Part shown: piece after piece, positions 6,951 to 15,691 of the stretch
How positions within the stretch are numbered: position 1 is the first letter of the stretch
Layout: every line of letters begins with the position of its first letter
Assembly: GCF_016592155.1 (NCBI RefSeq)
Contig: NZ_AP024237.1
Coordinates: forward strand, 4,836,001-4,900,000
DNA length: 64,000 bases
Source: Mycobacterium heckeshornense
Lineage (GTDB): Bacteria; Actinomycetota; Actinomycetes; Mycobacteriales; Mycobacteriaceae
Reading direction: 5' to 3'
Notes under the pieces: model-generated
What the model was told of the DNA's origin: nothing
The model's database searches: none
What the model saw: only the letters and a program-made list of their open reading frames with translations
Position numbers and translations under genes: made by a program

Positions 6951-7625
6951 GTGAACAGCCGTACGCCTGATACGCGGCCGCACCGGCCCGGCCAGGCCCG
7001 CAGCCGCGAACGCGCCTCCCGGGAAGAACGCAAGGAGGCGACGCGCCGCGCCATCGTCGCCGCGGCGCTCAAGCTGCTTGGCGATCGCAGCTTCGGCAGC
7101 TTGAGCTTGCGCGAGGTGGCCCGCGAGGCCGGCATCGTGCCCGCGGCGTTTTACCGGCACTTCGAGTCGATGGAGGCGCTCGGGCTGGTCTTGATCGACG
7201 AGTCGTTTCGTACCCTGCGCGACATGCTGCGCGGTGCGCGCGCCGGCAGGCTGGACCCCAACCGGGTCATCGAGTCGTCGGTGGAGATTCTCCTCGCCAG
7301 CGTCACCGAGCGACGCGAGCACTGGCGCTTCATCGGGCGCGAGCGCTCCAGCGGAATGACCGTCCTGCGCTATGCCATCCGCACCGAAATCCGGCTCATT
7401 ACTTCGGAACTCGCGACCGACCTCGCCCGCTTTCCCGGCTTGAACGCCTGGAGCACCGAGGATCTCAACGTGCTGGCCACGCTGTTCGTCAACTCGATGA
7501 TCGTCATCGCGGAGGCCGTCGAAGACGCACAAAGCGCCGAAGCCCTCGAGGAGATCAAGCGGATCGCGGTCAAGCAGTTGCGCATGATCGCAATCGGGGT
7601 GGCCGGTTGGCGCAGCAGCCCGTGA
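6951..7625 (+). CDS. TetR family regulator, probable regulator of the desaturase pair
   Basis: A 224-residue regulator starting at the GTG at 6951. It has an Arg-rich N-terminus, then a TetR helix-turn-helix with LSLREVAREAGIVPAAFYRHF at about residues 49-69, a sequence style shared with FabR/DesT-type repressors of unsaturated fatty acid synthesis. A -10-like TAGGTT lies at 6939-6944, eight bases before the start, which would give a near-leaderless mRNA. The gene is divergent from the desaturase reductase, and the shared 70-bp gap is the probable operator region. A role in sensing acyl-CoA saturation is inferred from the family and position. Confidence 0.82.
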   Translation: MNSRTPDTRPHRPGQARSRERASREERKEATRRAIVAAALKLLGDRSFGSLSLREVAREAGIVPAAFYRHFESMEALGLVLIDESFRTLRDMLRGARAGRLDPNRVIESSVEILLASVTERREHWRFIGRERSSGMTVLRYAIRTEIRLITSELATDLARFPGLNAWSTEDLNVLATLFVNSMIVIAEAVEDAQSAEALEEIKRIAVKQLRMIAIGVAGWRSSP

Positions 7626-7662
7626 GGTGGCCGCCGTCCATCGCCGAGGTGATGATGAAGCG

Positions 7663-8457
7663 ATGGGCACCAAGATGAGGGACCTGCTCGGCGGCGTGCT
7701 CGCGTCACTGCGCTACGAACCCACCGAAAAGCGGCTGCGTGTTCGCCTCGGTGGCGAACTGGTCGCCGACACCCGCCGTGGGCTGCTGGTGTGGGAGCCG
7801 CGACGGGTGGTGCCGACCTACGCGGTGCCGGTCTCGGATCTCTCGGCGCGGCTGGAGCATGCCCAAGCCCCGGCGGATCCGGCAGACCCGCCGGTGCTGG
7901 ATCCCACCGTCCCGTTCGCCGCGCACAGCTGCCCGGGCGAGGTGTTCGACGTGGTGGTCGGTGAGACGCGGTGCGCGGCCGCGGCGTTCCGTCCGCACGA
8001 TCCGGATCTGGCCCACTACGCGGTGCTTGACTTCGGCGCGTTCGAGTGGCGCGAAGAAGACGAGCCGATCGTGGCCCACCCGCACGACCCGTTCAAACGG
8101 ATCGACATCTTGGCGAGCACCCGCCACGTCCGGCTGGAACTGGAGGGCCGTCTGCTAGCCGAATCCTCACGGCCGTTGTTGTTGTTCGAGACGCTGCTGC
8201 CGGTGCGGTTCTATCTGCCCCCCGACGATGTGACAGTCGAGCTCGAGCCCAGCGGCACCGTAACCTACTGCGCGTACAAGGGCCGCGCGTCGTACTACTC
8301 GGTGCCCGGCGGCCCGGCCGATCTGGCCTGGACCTACCACCACCCCCTGCGTGACGCCGAGCCGGTGCGCGACCGGATCGCCTTCTTCGACGAGCGGGTG
8401 GACGTCATCGTCGACGGCGAGCGCAGGCAGCGTCCGGCTACCTTGTGGTCGCGCTAG
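7663..8457 (+). CDS. DUF427 (NTP_transf_9) domain protein, two tandem domains
   Basis: About 264 residues from the ATG at 7663; the in-frame GTG at 7627 is possible but has no better signal. Two DUF427 repeats are visible. The first spans about residues 25-120 (RLGGELVADTRRGLLVWEPRRVVPTY), the second about 145-245 (LEGRLLAESSRPLLLFETLLPVRFY, then the hallmark TYCAYKGRASYYSV). The fold is a small beta-rich barrel, and family members are widespread in actinobacteria without proven activity. It follows the TetR gene closely and stops three bases before the next gene, so the pair with the DUF4185 gene is probably cotranscribed. Confidence 0.75.
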   Translation: MGTKMRDLLGGVLASLRYEPTEKRLRVRLGGELVADTRRGLLVWEPRRVVPTYAVPVSDLSARLEHAQAPADPADPPVLDPTVPFAAHSCPGEVFDVVVGETRCAAAAFRPHDPDLAHYAVLDFGAFEWREEDEPIVAHPHDPFKRIDILASTRHVRLELEGRLLAESSRPLLLFETLLPVRFYLPPDDVTVELEPSGTVTYCAYKGRASYYSVPGGPADLAWTYHHPLRDAEPVRDRIAFFDERVDVIVDGERRQRPATLWSR

Positions 8458-8460
8458 CGG

Positions 8461-9555
8461 ATGCGCGCAACCGGCAAGCTGGCCGATCTCACCGGCCCCG
8501 GCATCACCGACCGGTGGGGTGTGACGTGCACCGATCTCGGCGCGTCCGTGCGCGCGTCCAACGGCATGGTGGTGTCGGTGTTCGGAGACACCTTCTCCGG
8601 CGACAAGGTTGGTGACGGCGACTGGCGTTCACCGGTGATCCTGATTGGCACCGGCGACGCCACCCACCCAATCAGCTACCACCGCGCCGGCGGCTACGAT
8701 CCCGACTACGCGCGCCAACTGTGGCACTACGAGCACTGCGACATCGGTGTGAACCGCCGCGGCATCAGCACGGTGATTCCCTCCGATCTGCTGCGGGTGG
8801 GCGAGTCTCTCTATCTGCACGCGATGGTCAACCGCGGTTTTGGCAACGTCGTCTGGACCGAGATCTGGCGCTCTGACGACAGCGGAATCTCGTGGCGGCA
8901 CTTGGGTGATCGCGCGAAATTCCCCGGACGGCTGCACCGCGGTTACGCACAGTGCTGGTCGTGGGACTACGACCCCGACGACGGCTGGGTATATGTCGTG
9001 TCCACCGGCTTTCAGCGCGACAAAGGCATCATCGTGCGGCGCGTCCGCCCGAGCGGTATCGCAGATGCGCGCCGGTATTCGGGGTGGGGTGTGGCCAACG
9101 GTCGCTGGTCATGGGGTCGAGATCCGACCCCGATCACACCCCACGGCGAAACCTGGGGTGAACTGTCCTTGCGCCGGCTCCCCGACGGGAAATGGATCCT
9201 CGGCGGATTCCTCTCGTCGCACTACGCGCTCGGCTACCGGGTGCTCGACTGCCCCACCGCGGTGCACGACGTGTCGCTCCAGCGGCCGGTCGTCGGCTCG
9301 GCGTGGGAGGCCGAGGACCACGCCAGCAACCGGGTCGCGCAACTGTACGGCGGATACGTTCTTCCCGGGTCGCGAGTCGACCTGCCCGGCGGCGTGGGTC
9401 TTGCGGTCTCGCAGTGGAACACGGCGCACGGCTGGCCGTATCGAGTGATGCAATTTCGGGCGACGCTTCGCGACACCACCCGCTCGTCGCACGGCGCCGC
9501 CGACCAGATCACCCGATCCGGCCGGCCTCGCTCCACGCCTGCGGCGGAGGATTAG
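8461..9555 (+). CDS. DUF4185 protein, putative GH183 endo-D-arabinanase-like hydrolase
   Basis: A 364-residue protein read from ATG 8461, three bases after the DUF427 stop. The sequence has the blade-like pattern of DUF4185 five-bladed beta-propellers: WGVTCTDLGASVRASNGMVVSVFGDTFSG near the start, WRSPVILIG, GFGNVVWTEIWRSDDSGISW, HRGYAQCWSWDYD, and GELSLRRLPDGKWILG. Members of DUF4185 have been classified as GH183, with endo-D-arabinanase activity on the arabinogalactan/lipoarabinomannan arabinan of mycobacteria. No signal peptide or lipobox is visible, so a cytoplasmic location or non-classical export must be assumed. Whether it cuts arabinan is not shown. The last codons overlap the stop of the convergent SDR. 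Confidence 0.7.
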   Translation: MRATGKLADLTGPGITDRWGVTCTDLGASVRASNGMVVSVFGDTFSGDKVGDGDWRSPVILIGTGDATHPISYHRAGGYDPDYARQLWHYEHCDIGVNRRGISTVIPSDLLRVGESLYLHAMVNRGFGNVVWTEIWRSDDSGISWRHLGDRAKFPGRLHRGYAQCWSWDYDPDDGWVYVVSTGFQRDKGIIVRRVRPSGIADARRYSGWGVANGRWSWGRDPTPITPHGETWGELSLRRLPDGKWILGGFLSSHYALGYRVLDCPTAVHDVSLQRPVVGSAWEAEDHASNRVAQLYGGYVLPGSRVDLPGGVGLAVSQWNTAHGWPYRVMQFRATLRDTTRSSHGAADQITRSGRPRSTPAAED

Positions 9556-10304
9556 AAGTTCAGCGGGTAACCGCCACTGACCTTCAGCGTCTCACCGGTG
9601 ATGAAGGAGGAATCGTCTGAGCACAAATACAGCATGGCCGACACGACGTCGTCCGTGGTGCCGAGCCGGTGCACGAGCTGACGCTCGCGAACGATGTCGT
9701 CGACCAACCCGTGGGGCAGCTCGGCCAGTGCACTCTCGGTGTTGGTCAGGCCCGGCGCGATCGCGTTGACGCGAATCCGGTCAGGCGACAGCTCGGAAGC
9801 AAAGGCGACGGTCAAGCCCCGCACCGCCAGCTTGGACACGCCATACGGGCTGACATTCATGAAGCCGGCCATCGACGAGATGTTCAGCACGACGCCGCCG
9901 CCACGCTCCCGCATCGAATCTCGGCATGCCAGAGTGCAATTGATGACACCGATCACGTTCACCTCGAACAGCTCACGGATGTCGTCGCGGGAAAGCACGC
10001 TAAACGGCTGGTTGTACTTGGTCAGGTGACGGCCGGCGTTGTTGATCAGGATGTCGATGCCGCCCAGCTGTTCGATCGCCAGACCGACAGCCGTGTCGAC
10101 GTGCTGTTCGTTGGCGACGTCACACGTCACGGCGACCGCACGGGCGCCTTCGGCGGTCAGTTCGGCGGCGGCGCGATCTGCGGCGGCGCGGTCGATATCG
10201 GCGATTGCCACGCTCGCTCCTTCACCGGTTAGCGCGCGGGCGAACGCTCGGCCCAGCCCCGTCGCGCCGCCGGTGATAAAGGCGGTCTTCCGGTGGAATC
10301 GCAC
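9552..10304 (-). CDS. short-chain dehydrogenase/reductase
   Basis: A 250-residue classical SDR. Cofactor motif TGGATGLG lies at residues 11-18, the NNAG structural motif near residue 88, and the catalytic Ser in SSMAG with YGVSK about 14 residues later. It ends in a typical GGYPL tail. The preference between NAD and NADP is suggested as NAD by the Asp-Ile-Asp after the second strand. The 3' end overlaps the convergent DUF4185 gene by four bases. The substrate cannot be assigned. Confidence 0.85.
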   Translation of the reverse strand: MRFHRKTAFITGGATGLGRAFARALTGEGASVAIADIDRAAADRAAAELTAEGARAVAVTCDVANEQHVDTAVGLAIEQLGGIDILINNAGRHLTKYNQPFSVLSRDDIRELFEVNVIGVINCTLACRDSMRERGGGVVLNISSMAGFMNVSPYGVSKLAVRGLTVAFASELSPDRIRVNAIAPGLTNTESALAELPHGLVDDIVRERQLVHRLGTTDDVVSAMLYLCSDDSSFITGETLKVSGGYPLNF

Positions 10305-10353
10305 GGGGCAACGGTAGCGCGGTTAGGGCCTCGCTCTAGCTGTATTGCAGCGG

Positions 10354-10959
10354 TTATCTCGGCGCCCGCCACATCGGCCAAAGCGTCGGCCCGCCGTCGG
10401 GTATCACGATCTCGCCGGTGACCGTGAAGCCGAAACGCTCGTAATAAGGCACGTTGTCGGGTTTGCTCGACTCGAGATAGGCCGGGGAATGCTCGGCATC
10501 GCAACGGTCGAGCCGTGAACGCATCAGGGCCTGCCCGAATCCGCGGCCACGCACGGCCGTGTCGCTTCCGATGATGGCCAGGTACCAGTGCGGTTCCTCA
10601 GGGTGGTGACGCTGAATCAGTTCCATCGCGTCCCGCGCACCCGATAGCCGCAAGCCGAATGTGCGGATCAGCGCGGGCAGCATCGCCAGCTGCTCGCGCG
10701 CCGACTGCTTCCACCGGTCCGGCGGATCCCACAGTGCCGCAGCCCCGATGCCCGGGCCATCGCATGCCACCTCGACGCCGCCGCCCGCGAGATGGTGGTG
10801 GCGGGTCAGCGTGGCAAACAGCCCGGGCAATCGCGCGCAGCGCGCGTTGTCGTCGGGCAGCATCCAGATGGTAACCGGGTCGTCGTAGAAGGCCCGTCCC
10901 AATACGCGCGACAACTCGCGGACATCGGCTTTGCGGGCCGGACGGGTCTCGATCGTCAC
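10354..10959 (-). CDS. GNAT family N-acetyltransferase (Rv0133-like)
   Basis: A 201-residue GNAT protein starting at GTG 10959 with TIETRPARKADVRELSRVLGRAFYDDP, the opening typical of mycobacterial Rv0133-like acetyltransferases. The acetyl-CoA pyrophosphate loop is in RGRGFGQALM, preceded by the beta4 strand WYLAIIGSDTAVRG. The core DPVTIWMLPD segment is shared with that group. The gene keeps the neighbourhood seen in M. tuberculosis, close to htdZ and fbpC. The acceptor substrate is unknown. Confidence 0.8.
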   Translation of the reverse strand: MTIETRPARKADVRELSRVLGRAFYDDPVTIWMLPDDNARCARLPGLFATLTRHHHLAGGGVEVACDGPGIGAAALWDPPDRWKQSAREQLAMLPALIRTFGLRLSGARDAMELIQRHHPEEPHWYLAIIGSDTAVRGRGFGQALMRSRLDRCDAEHSPAYLESSKPDNVPYYERFGFTVTGEIVIPDGGPTLWPMWRAPR

Positions 10960-11161
10960 ATCGGCAAGGCTAACGTGTGCGGCTCGAACAATTCATGGTC
11001 GCCGAAGTCGAGCCGCTTCGGGCAACTCGGTGCCTCCGTCGGCGATGCCTGGCAACGTCTCGGTGGCCCGCCGCGCCCTGCTCGAATACGCAGCTGCGGC
11101 AACAGCTTTCCCATCCCGACCGGCTCGACGCTCGAACGCGCCGGCGCCGGGTTCTCAGCAC

Positions 11162-11617
11162 TCAGGAAACGTAGCGCACGATGCTTTCCGCCACGCAGGC
11201 CGGCTTGGCCGCCCCCTCGATCTCGATGGTTGTCGACAGCGTCGCCTGCACTGCGCCGTCACCGACGTCGGCGACGTCGACCAGCGAGCTTTGCGCCCGT
11301 ATCTTCGAGCCCACCGGCACCGGTGCGGGGAAGCGCACCTTGTTCAGGCCGTAGTTGATGGCGAGCTTGATGCCCTTGACCTCGTAGATCTCATGCAGCA
11401 GGCGCGGAAGAAGCGACAACGTCATGAACCCGTGCGCGATGGTGGTGCCGAACGGCCCGGTGGCCGCGCGTTCCGGGTCTACATGGATCCACTGATGGTC
11501 GCCGGTCGCGTCGGCGAACAGGTTGACCTCTTGCTGAGTAATGGTCACCCAGCTGCTCTGGCCGATGGTCTGGCCCTTGGCCGCGGCAAGTTCGGCGACT
11601 GACTCGAAAGTGCGCAT
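11162..11617 (-). CDS. htdZ: (R)-specific enoyl-acyl hydratase HtdZ (MaoC hot-dog)
   Basis: A 151-residue single hot-dog protein nearly identical in layout to M. tuberculosis HtdZ/Rv0130. The hydratase-2 signature includes the catalytic Asp40 and His45 in DATGDHQWIHVD, followed by FGTTIAHGFMTLSLLPRL. It hydrates trans-2-enoyl thioesters to (R)-3-hydroxyacyl thioesters. The ATG at 11617 has GAGGAG a few bases upstream and matches the known N-terminus MRTFESVA. It stands as a single gene, with a 202-bp gap to the acetyltransferase in which nothing recognisable was found, and it lies close to fbpC as in M. tuberculosis. Confidence 0.92.
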   Translation of the reverse strand: MRTFESVAELAAAKGQTIGQSSWVTITQQEVNLFADATGDHQWIHVDPERAATGPFGTTIAHGFMTLSLLPRLLHEIYEVKGIKLAINYGLNKVRFPAPVPVGSKIRAQSSLVDVADVGDGAVQATLSTTIEIEGAAKPACVAESIVRYVS

Positions 11618-11882
11618 ACGGTGTTCTCCTCTGCTAGGCCCGGCGACAATGCCGTAAGCATCGTGCCACCGCTGATCTTTCCGCTGTTTCGCACCGGTCG
11701 GTGTTGGGGTGGTCCGAGGCACGGCGAGCGCCATCCCCGGGCATTGGACGGACGCAACCATGGCCTCAAAGACGGGCCATAAGAGCGGGTCAGACGTCGA
11801 AATCCGAAGACGTGAGGCTTCTCGATACCGGCGAAACCGGTGCCCAACCCCGCAGCAACCGCGGGCAGCGCACGATGAGGAG

Positions 11883-12374
11883 GTGAGGCTTTTACTGCTT
11901 GCCGACACCCACATCCCGCAACGAGCTCGTGACCTGCCCGCACAGGTGTGGGACGAGGTCGCGGCGGCCGATGTCGTGCTGCACGCCGGGGACTGGACAG
12001 CCTTGCAACTCCTCGACCAAGTCGAAGCCCGGGCGCGCCGGCTGGTGGCGTGTTGGGGAAACAACGACGGGGCCGTGTTGCGCTCGCGGCTGCCGCAGCG
12101 AGCAGACGTCATCCTCGGCGGTGTGCGTTTCACGGTCGTGCATGAGACCGGCAGCGCCCAGGGTCGCGAGGCGCGAATGTCGCGTCGCTACCCCGATACC
12201 GACGTCGTCGTGTTCGGGCACAGCCACATCCCATGGAATACCACGACCGGAACCGGCCTGCGGCTGCTGAATCCGGGCTCGCCCACCGATCGGCGCCGCC
12301 AACCGTACTGCAGCTACATGACCGCCACGGTCGACGACGGCGTCCTCACCGGCGTGGCGCTCCACCGCCTCTGA
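11883..12374 (+). CDS. metallophosphoesterase, YfcE/MJ0936-like
   Basis: A compact 163-residue calcineurin-type phosphoesterase. Metal motifs appear in order: LADTHIP (D-x-H), LHAGDW (GD), CWGNNDG (the GNHD motif with Asn in place of His), VHETG, and VFGHSHIP (GHxH). This is the YfcE/MJ0936 phosphodiesterase family. Start is GTG 11883 with AGGAGG overlapping at 11877-11882. The 90 bases before the start contain three short hairpins (about 11794-11813, 11826-11840 and 11849-11865), a possibly structured leader. Its TGA is followed closely by the MarR gene, but a separate inverted repeat there suggests an independent promoter. Confidence 0.83.
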   Translation: MRLLLLADTHIPQRARDLPAQVWDEVAAADVVLHAGDWTALQLLDQVEARARRLVACWGNNDGAVLRSRLPQRADVILGGVRFTVVHETGSAQGREARMSRRYPDTDVVVFGHSHIPWNTTTGTGLRLLNPGSPTDRRRQPYCSYMTATVDDGVLTGVALHRL

Positions 12375-12377
12375 TAG

Positions 12378-12398
12378 ATAGCTCCTAAACAGAGCTAT
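12378..12398. promoter_or_regulatory. candidate MarR operator
   Basis: ATAGCTC and GAGCTAT form a perfect 7-bp inverted repeat with a 7-bp spacer, ending two bases before the MarR start codon. A palindrome over the promoter and start is characteristic of MarR autorepression. No T-run follows, so a terminator is less likely. Confidence 0.55.
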
Positions 12399-12399
12399 T

Positions 12400-12861
12400 A
12401 TGGCTGCAGTGAAGTCACGCACCGACCTGGACGCCGAGTTATGCCGCGTGATCGGGCGGTTTCGCCGCCAACTTCGACGATCCGCCGGCCACGGGTTCAC
12501 GTCCGCGCGGTTGACCGAATCGCAGGCGGAGTTGTTGTGGCTGGTCGGACAGCGCCCCGGGATTTCGGTCAGCCTCGCCGCCGCAGAGCTCGGGCTGGTG
12601 GCCAACACCGCGTCCACCCTGGTGTCCAAGCTGGTCGCCCAACGCTTGTTGGTCCGCACGGTCGACGCCGCCGACCGCCGCGTCGGCAGGTTGTGGCTCA
12701 CGGAGTCGGCGCAGCAGATGGTCGATGCGTCGCGCGCCGCGCGCCGGGCGGTGCTCTCCGAGGTGCTCGGCGAGCTTGACCAGAGCCAGATCGCTGCGCT
12801 CACAGAGGGATTGGAGGTTCTCGAGAATATGACCCAGATGATGCGGGAGAGATCAACATGA
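12400..12861 (+). CDS. MarR family transcriptional regulator
   Basis: A 153-residue winged-helix regulator. The DNA-binding core runs from about residue 45 to 105, with ISVSLAAAELGLVANTASTLVSKLVAQRLLVRTVDAADRR, where the last DAADRR is the wing of MarR proteins. It starts at ATG 12400 and its TGA overlaps the ATG of the ABC ATPase by four bases (ATGA). It is therefore the first gene of a three-gene operon with an ABC-2 exporter, and the inverted repeat just upstream is its likely operator. Such operons usually respond to a toxic small molecule exported by the pump, which is inferred here. Confidence 0.85.
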   Translation: MAAVKSRTDLDAELCRVIGRFRRQLRRSAGHGFTSARLTESQAELLWLVGQRPGISVSLAAAELGLVANTASTLVSKLVAQRLLVRTVDAADRRVGRLWLTESAQQMVDASRAARRAVLSEVLGELDQSQIAALTEGLEVLENMTQMMRERST

Positions 12862-13676
12862 GCGGATCGCCGATGCTCGCCGTCGATTGCCGCAACCTCA
12901 CGTACCGCTACGGGCAGTTCACCGCCGTCGACGACTTCACCCTGCAGCTGCGGTCCGGCGAGACCATGGGTCTGCTGGGCCCCAACGGTGCCGGAAAGAC
13001 AACGCTGGTGCGTGTGCTTACCACCTTGGCCCCGGTACAGCAGGGCGAGCTACGCATCTTGGGCTTCGACGCCCGCACCGACATTGTCGACATTCGCTGC
13101 AACATCGGCTATGTGCCGCAAGAACTTTCGATTGAGCCGACGCTGACAGGCCGGCAGAACGTGGAATGGTTCGCGCGGCTGTACGGTGTGCCGCGCGCCC
13201 AACGCCCCGCACGCGTCGATGAGGCGCTCGCCGCGATGCAGTTGCTCGACGTCTCGCACCGACTGGCGGCCACCTACTCCGGTGGCATGGTGCGGCGACT
13301 GGAACTTGCGCAGGCGCTGGTCAACCGGCCCTCGTTGCTGATGCTTGACGAACCCACCGTCGGACTGGATCCGATCGCTCGTGACAGCGTGTGGGCGCAG
13401 GTGCGAAACATGCAGGACGAGTACGGCATGACCGTGCTGCTCACCACCCATTACATGGAGGAGGCCGACTCGCTGTGCGACCGGGTCGCGCTGATGCACC
13501 GGGGGAGGCTGCGCGCACTCGGGACGCCGACCGAGTTGAAATCGAGCGTGTCAGCCGATGCCACGCTCGAAGACGTGTTCCGCCACTACGCCGGATCCAG
13601 CCTGGACGGCGACACCTCGTCACAGGGTCTGCGTGAAATCCGCTCCATCAGAAAGGTAGCCGGCCGTGTCGGTTGA
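12858..13676 (+). CDS. ABC transporter ATP-binding protein (DrrA/ABC-2 type)
   Basis: A 272-residue nucleotide-binding subunit. Walker A is GPNGAGKTT at residues 41-49, the signature is YSGGMVRR, and Walker B is LLMLDEPTVGLDP with the D-loop right after it; the switch His lies in LLTTHYMEEAD. This is the DrrA-like subfamily serving ABC-2 permeases for drug or lipid export. It overlaps the MarR stop by four bases and the permease start by eleven, so translation is coupled along the operon. Confidence 0.9.
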   Translation: MSGSPMLAVDCRNLTYRYGQFTAVDDFTLQLRSGETMGLLGPNGAGKTTLVRVLTTLAPVQQGELRILGFDARTDIVDIRCNIGYVPQELSIEPTLTGRQNVEWFARLYGVPRAQRPARVDEALAAMQLLDVSHRLAATYSGGMVRRLELAQALVNRPSLLMLDEPTVGLDPIARDSVWAQVRNMQDEYGMTVLLTTHYMEEADSLCDRVALMHRGRLRALGTPTELKSSVSADATLEDVFRHYAGSSLDGDTSSQGLREIRSIRKVAGRVG

Positions 13677-14484
13677 TTGCACCGCGGGCGATCGGTTGGT
13701 CCGCGCACCTCGTGGTTGTCAGCGGCTGCGCGGGATGTGGTCGCGTGTCAGCGCTTTCGCGATCGTCGAACTTCAGAAACTGCAGCACGATCGCACCGAG
13801 CTGGTTATGCGGATGGTGCAGCCGGCCCTGTGGCTACTGATCTTCGGTACGACGTTTAGCAAATTGCACGTCATCGATACCGGATCGGTGTCCTACCTGG
13901 CGTTCTTAGCTCCGGGCATCATCGCCCAGTCGGCGTTGTTTATCGCAATTTTCTATGGAATACAGATCATCTGGGATCGCGACTCCGGCGTGCTCGCCAA
14001 ATTGTTGGTGACGCCGGCGCCGGCGTCGGCGCTCGTAGCCGGTAAGTCGTTTGCCGCGGGAGTGCGCTCGGTTGCGCAGGTGGTCGGAGTGCTCGGCTTG
14101 GCGTATCTGATGGGCGTGGGTTTGACCGCTAATCCACTGCGTGTGGTGGCAGCGATGGCGGTCGTCGTGCTTGGTGCGGCGTTTTTCGCCTGCCTGTCAA
14201 TGACTTTGGCTGGCCTGGTGCGTAACCGCGACCGCCTGATGGGCATTGGTCAGGCCATCACCATGCCGCTGTTCTTCGCGTCGAACGCGCTTTACCCGGT
14301 CGATGTGATGCCCAGATGGCTGCGCTTGCTCAGCACGGTCAACCCGGTCAGTTATGAGGTCGACGCCCTGCGGGCACTGCTCATCGGTCCCGGGTTCAAG
14401 CTGGCGGACATCGCCGTATTGGCTGTCGCGGCCGCAGTCGGCATCGCCACGGCCTCAGCACTATTGCCGCGCCTGGTTCGCTAG
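13666..14484 (+). CDS. ABC-2 type transporter permease (DrrB-like)
   Basis: A 272-residue membrane protein starting at GTG 13666 after AAAGG, inside the end of the ATPase gene. Six hydrophobic segments are visible, beginning with PALWLLIFGTTF and including YLAFLAPGIIAQSALFIAIFYG and AVVVLGAAFFACLSMTLAGL. The DrrB-like phrase FFASNALYPVDVMPRWL...NPVSYEVDALR is characteristic. It should form a homodimeric channel with two copies of the upstream ATPase. The substrate is unknown. Part of the first 25 residues may be untranslated if a later start is used. Confidence 0.88.
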   Translation: MSVDCTAGDRLVRAPRGCQRLRGMWSRVSAFAIVELQKLQHDRTELVMRMVQPALWLLIFGTTFSKLHVIDTGSVSYLAFLAPGIIAQSALFIAIFYGIQIIWDRDSGVLAKLLVTPAPASALVAGKSFAAGVRSVAQVVGVLGLAYLMGVGLTANPLRVVAAMAVVVLGAAFFACLSMTLAGLVRNRDRLMGIGQAITMPLFFASNALYPVDVMPRWLRLLSTVNPVSYEVDALRALLIGPGFKLADIAVLAVAAAVGIATASALLPRLVR

Positions 14485-14616
14485 CCCGAGTCCGCTCCGA
14501 GTCATAATCGTTAGCCAACCGCGACGTCCCACCACGGCGGCGACAAATGTCAGACCGCATCCCGCTGTGTTTCACTGCCGAGGAACAGCCACTCGACCGC
14601 ATCTAGCGGCAGATGA

Positions 14617-15630
<1,014 letters not shown>

Positions 15631-15638
15631 GACACCCG

Positions 15639-15678
15639 GACATCGGCAGCAGCGCGCCGTCGCGCTGCTGCCGATGTC
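15639..15678. terminator. bidirectional terminator between fbpC and mak
   Basis: An 18-bp perfect GC-rich stem (left arm 15639-15656, right arm 15661-15678) with the four-base loop CCGT lies between the convergent fbpC and mak stops. No U-tract follows, which is common for mycobacterial hairpin terminators. Confidence 0.8.
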
Positions 15679-15691
15679 AGTCTCGGCCCGG

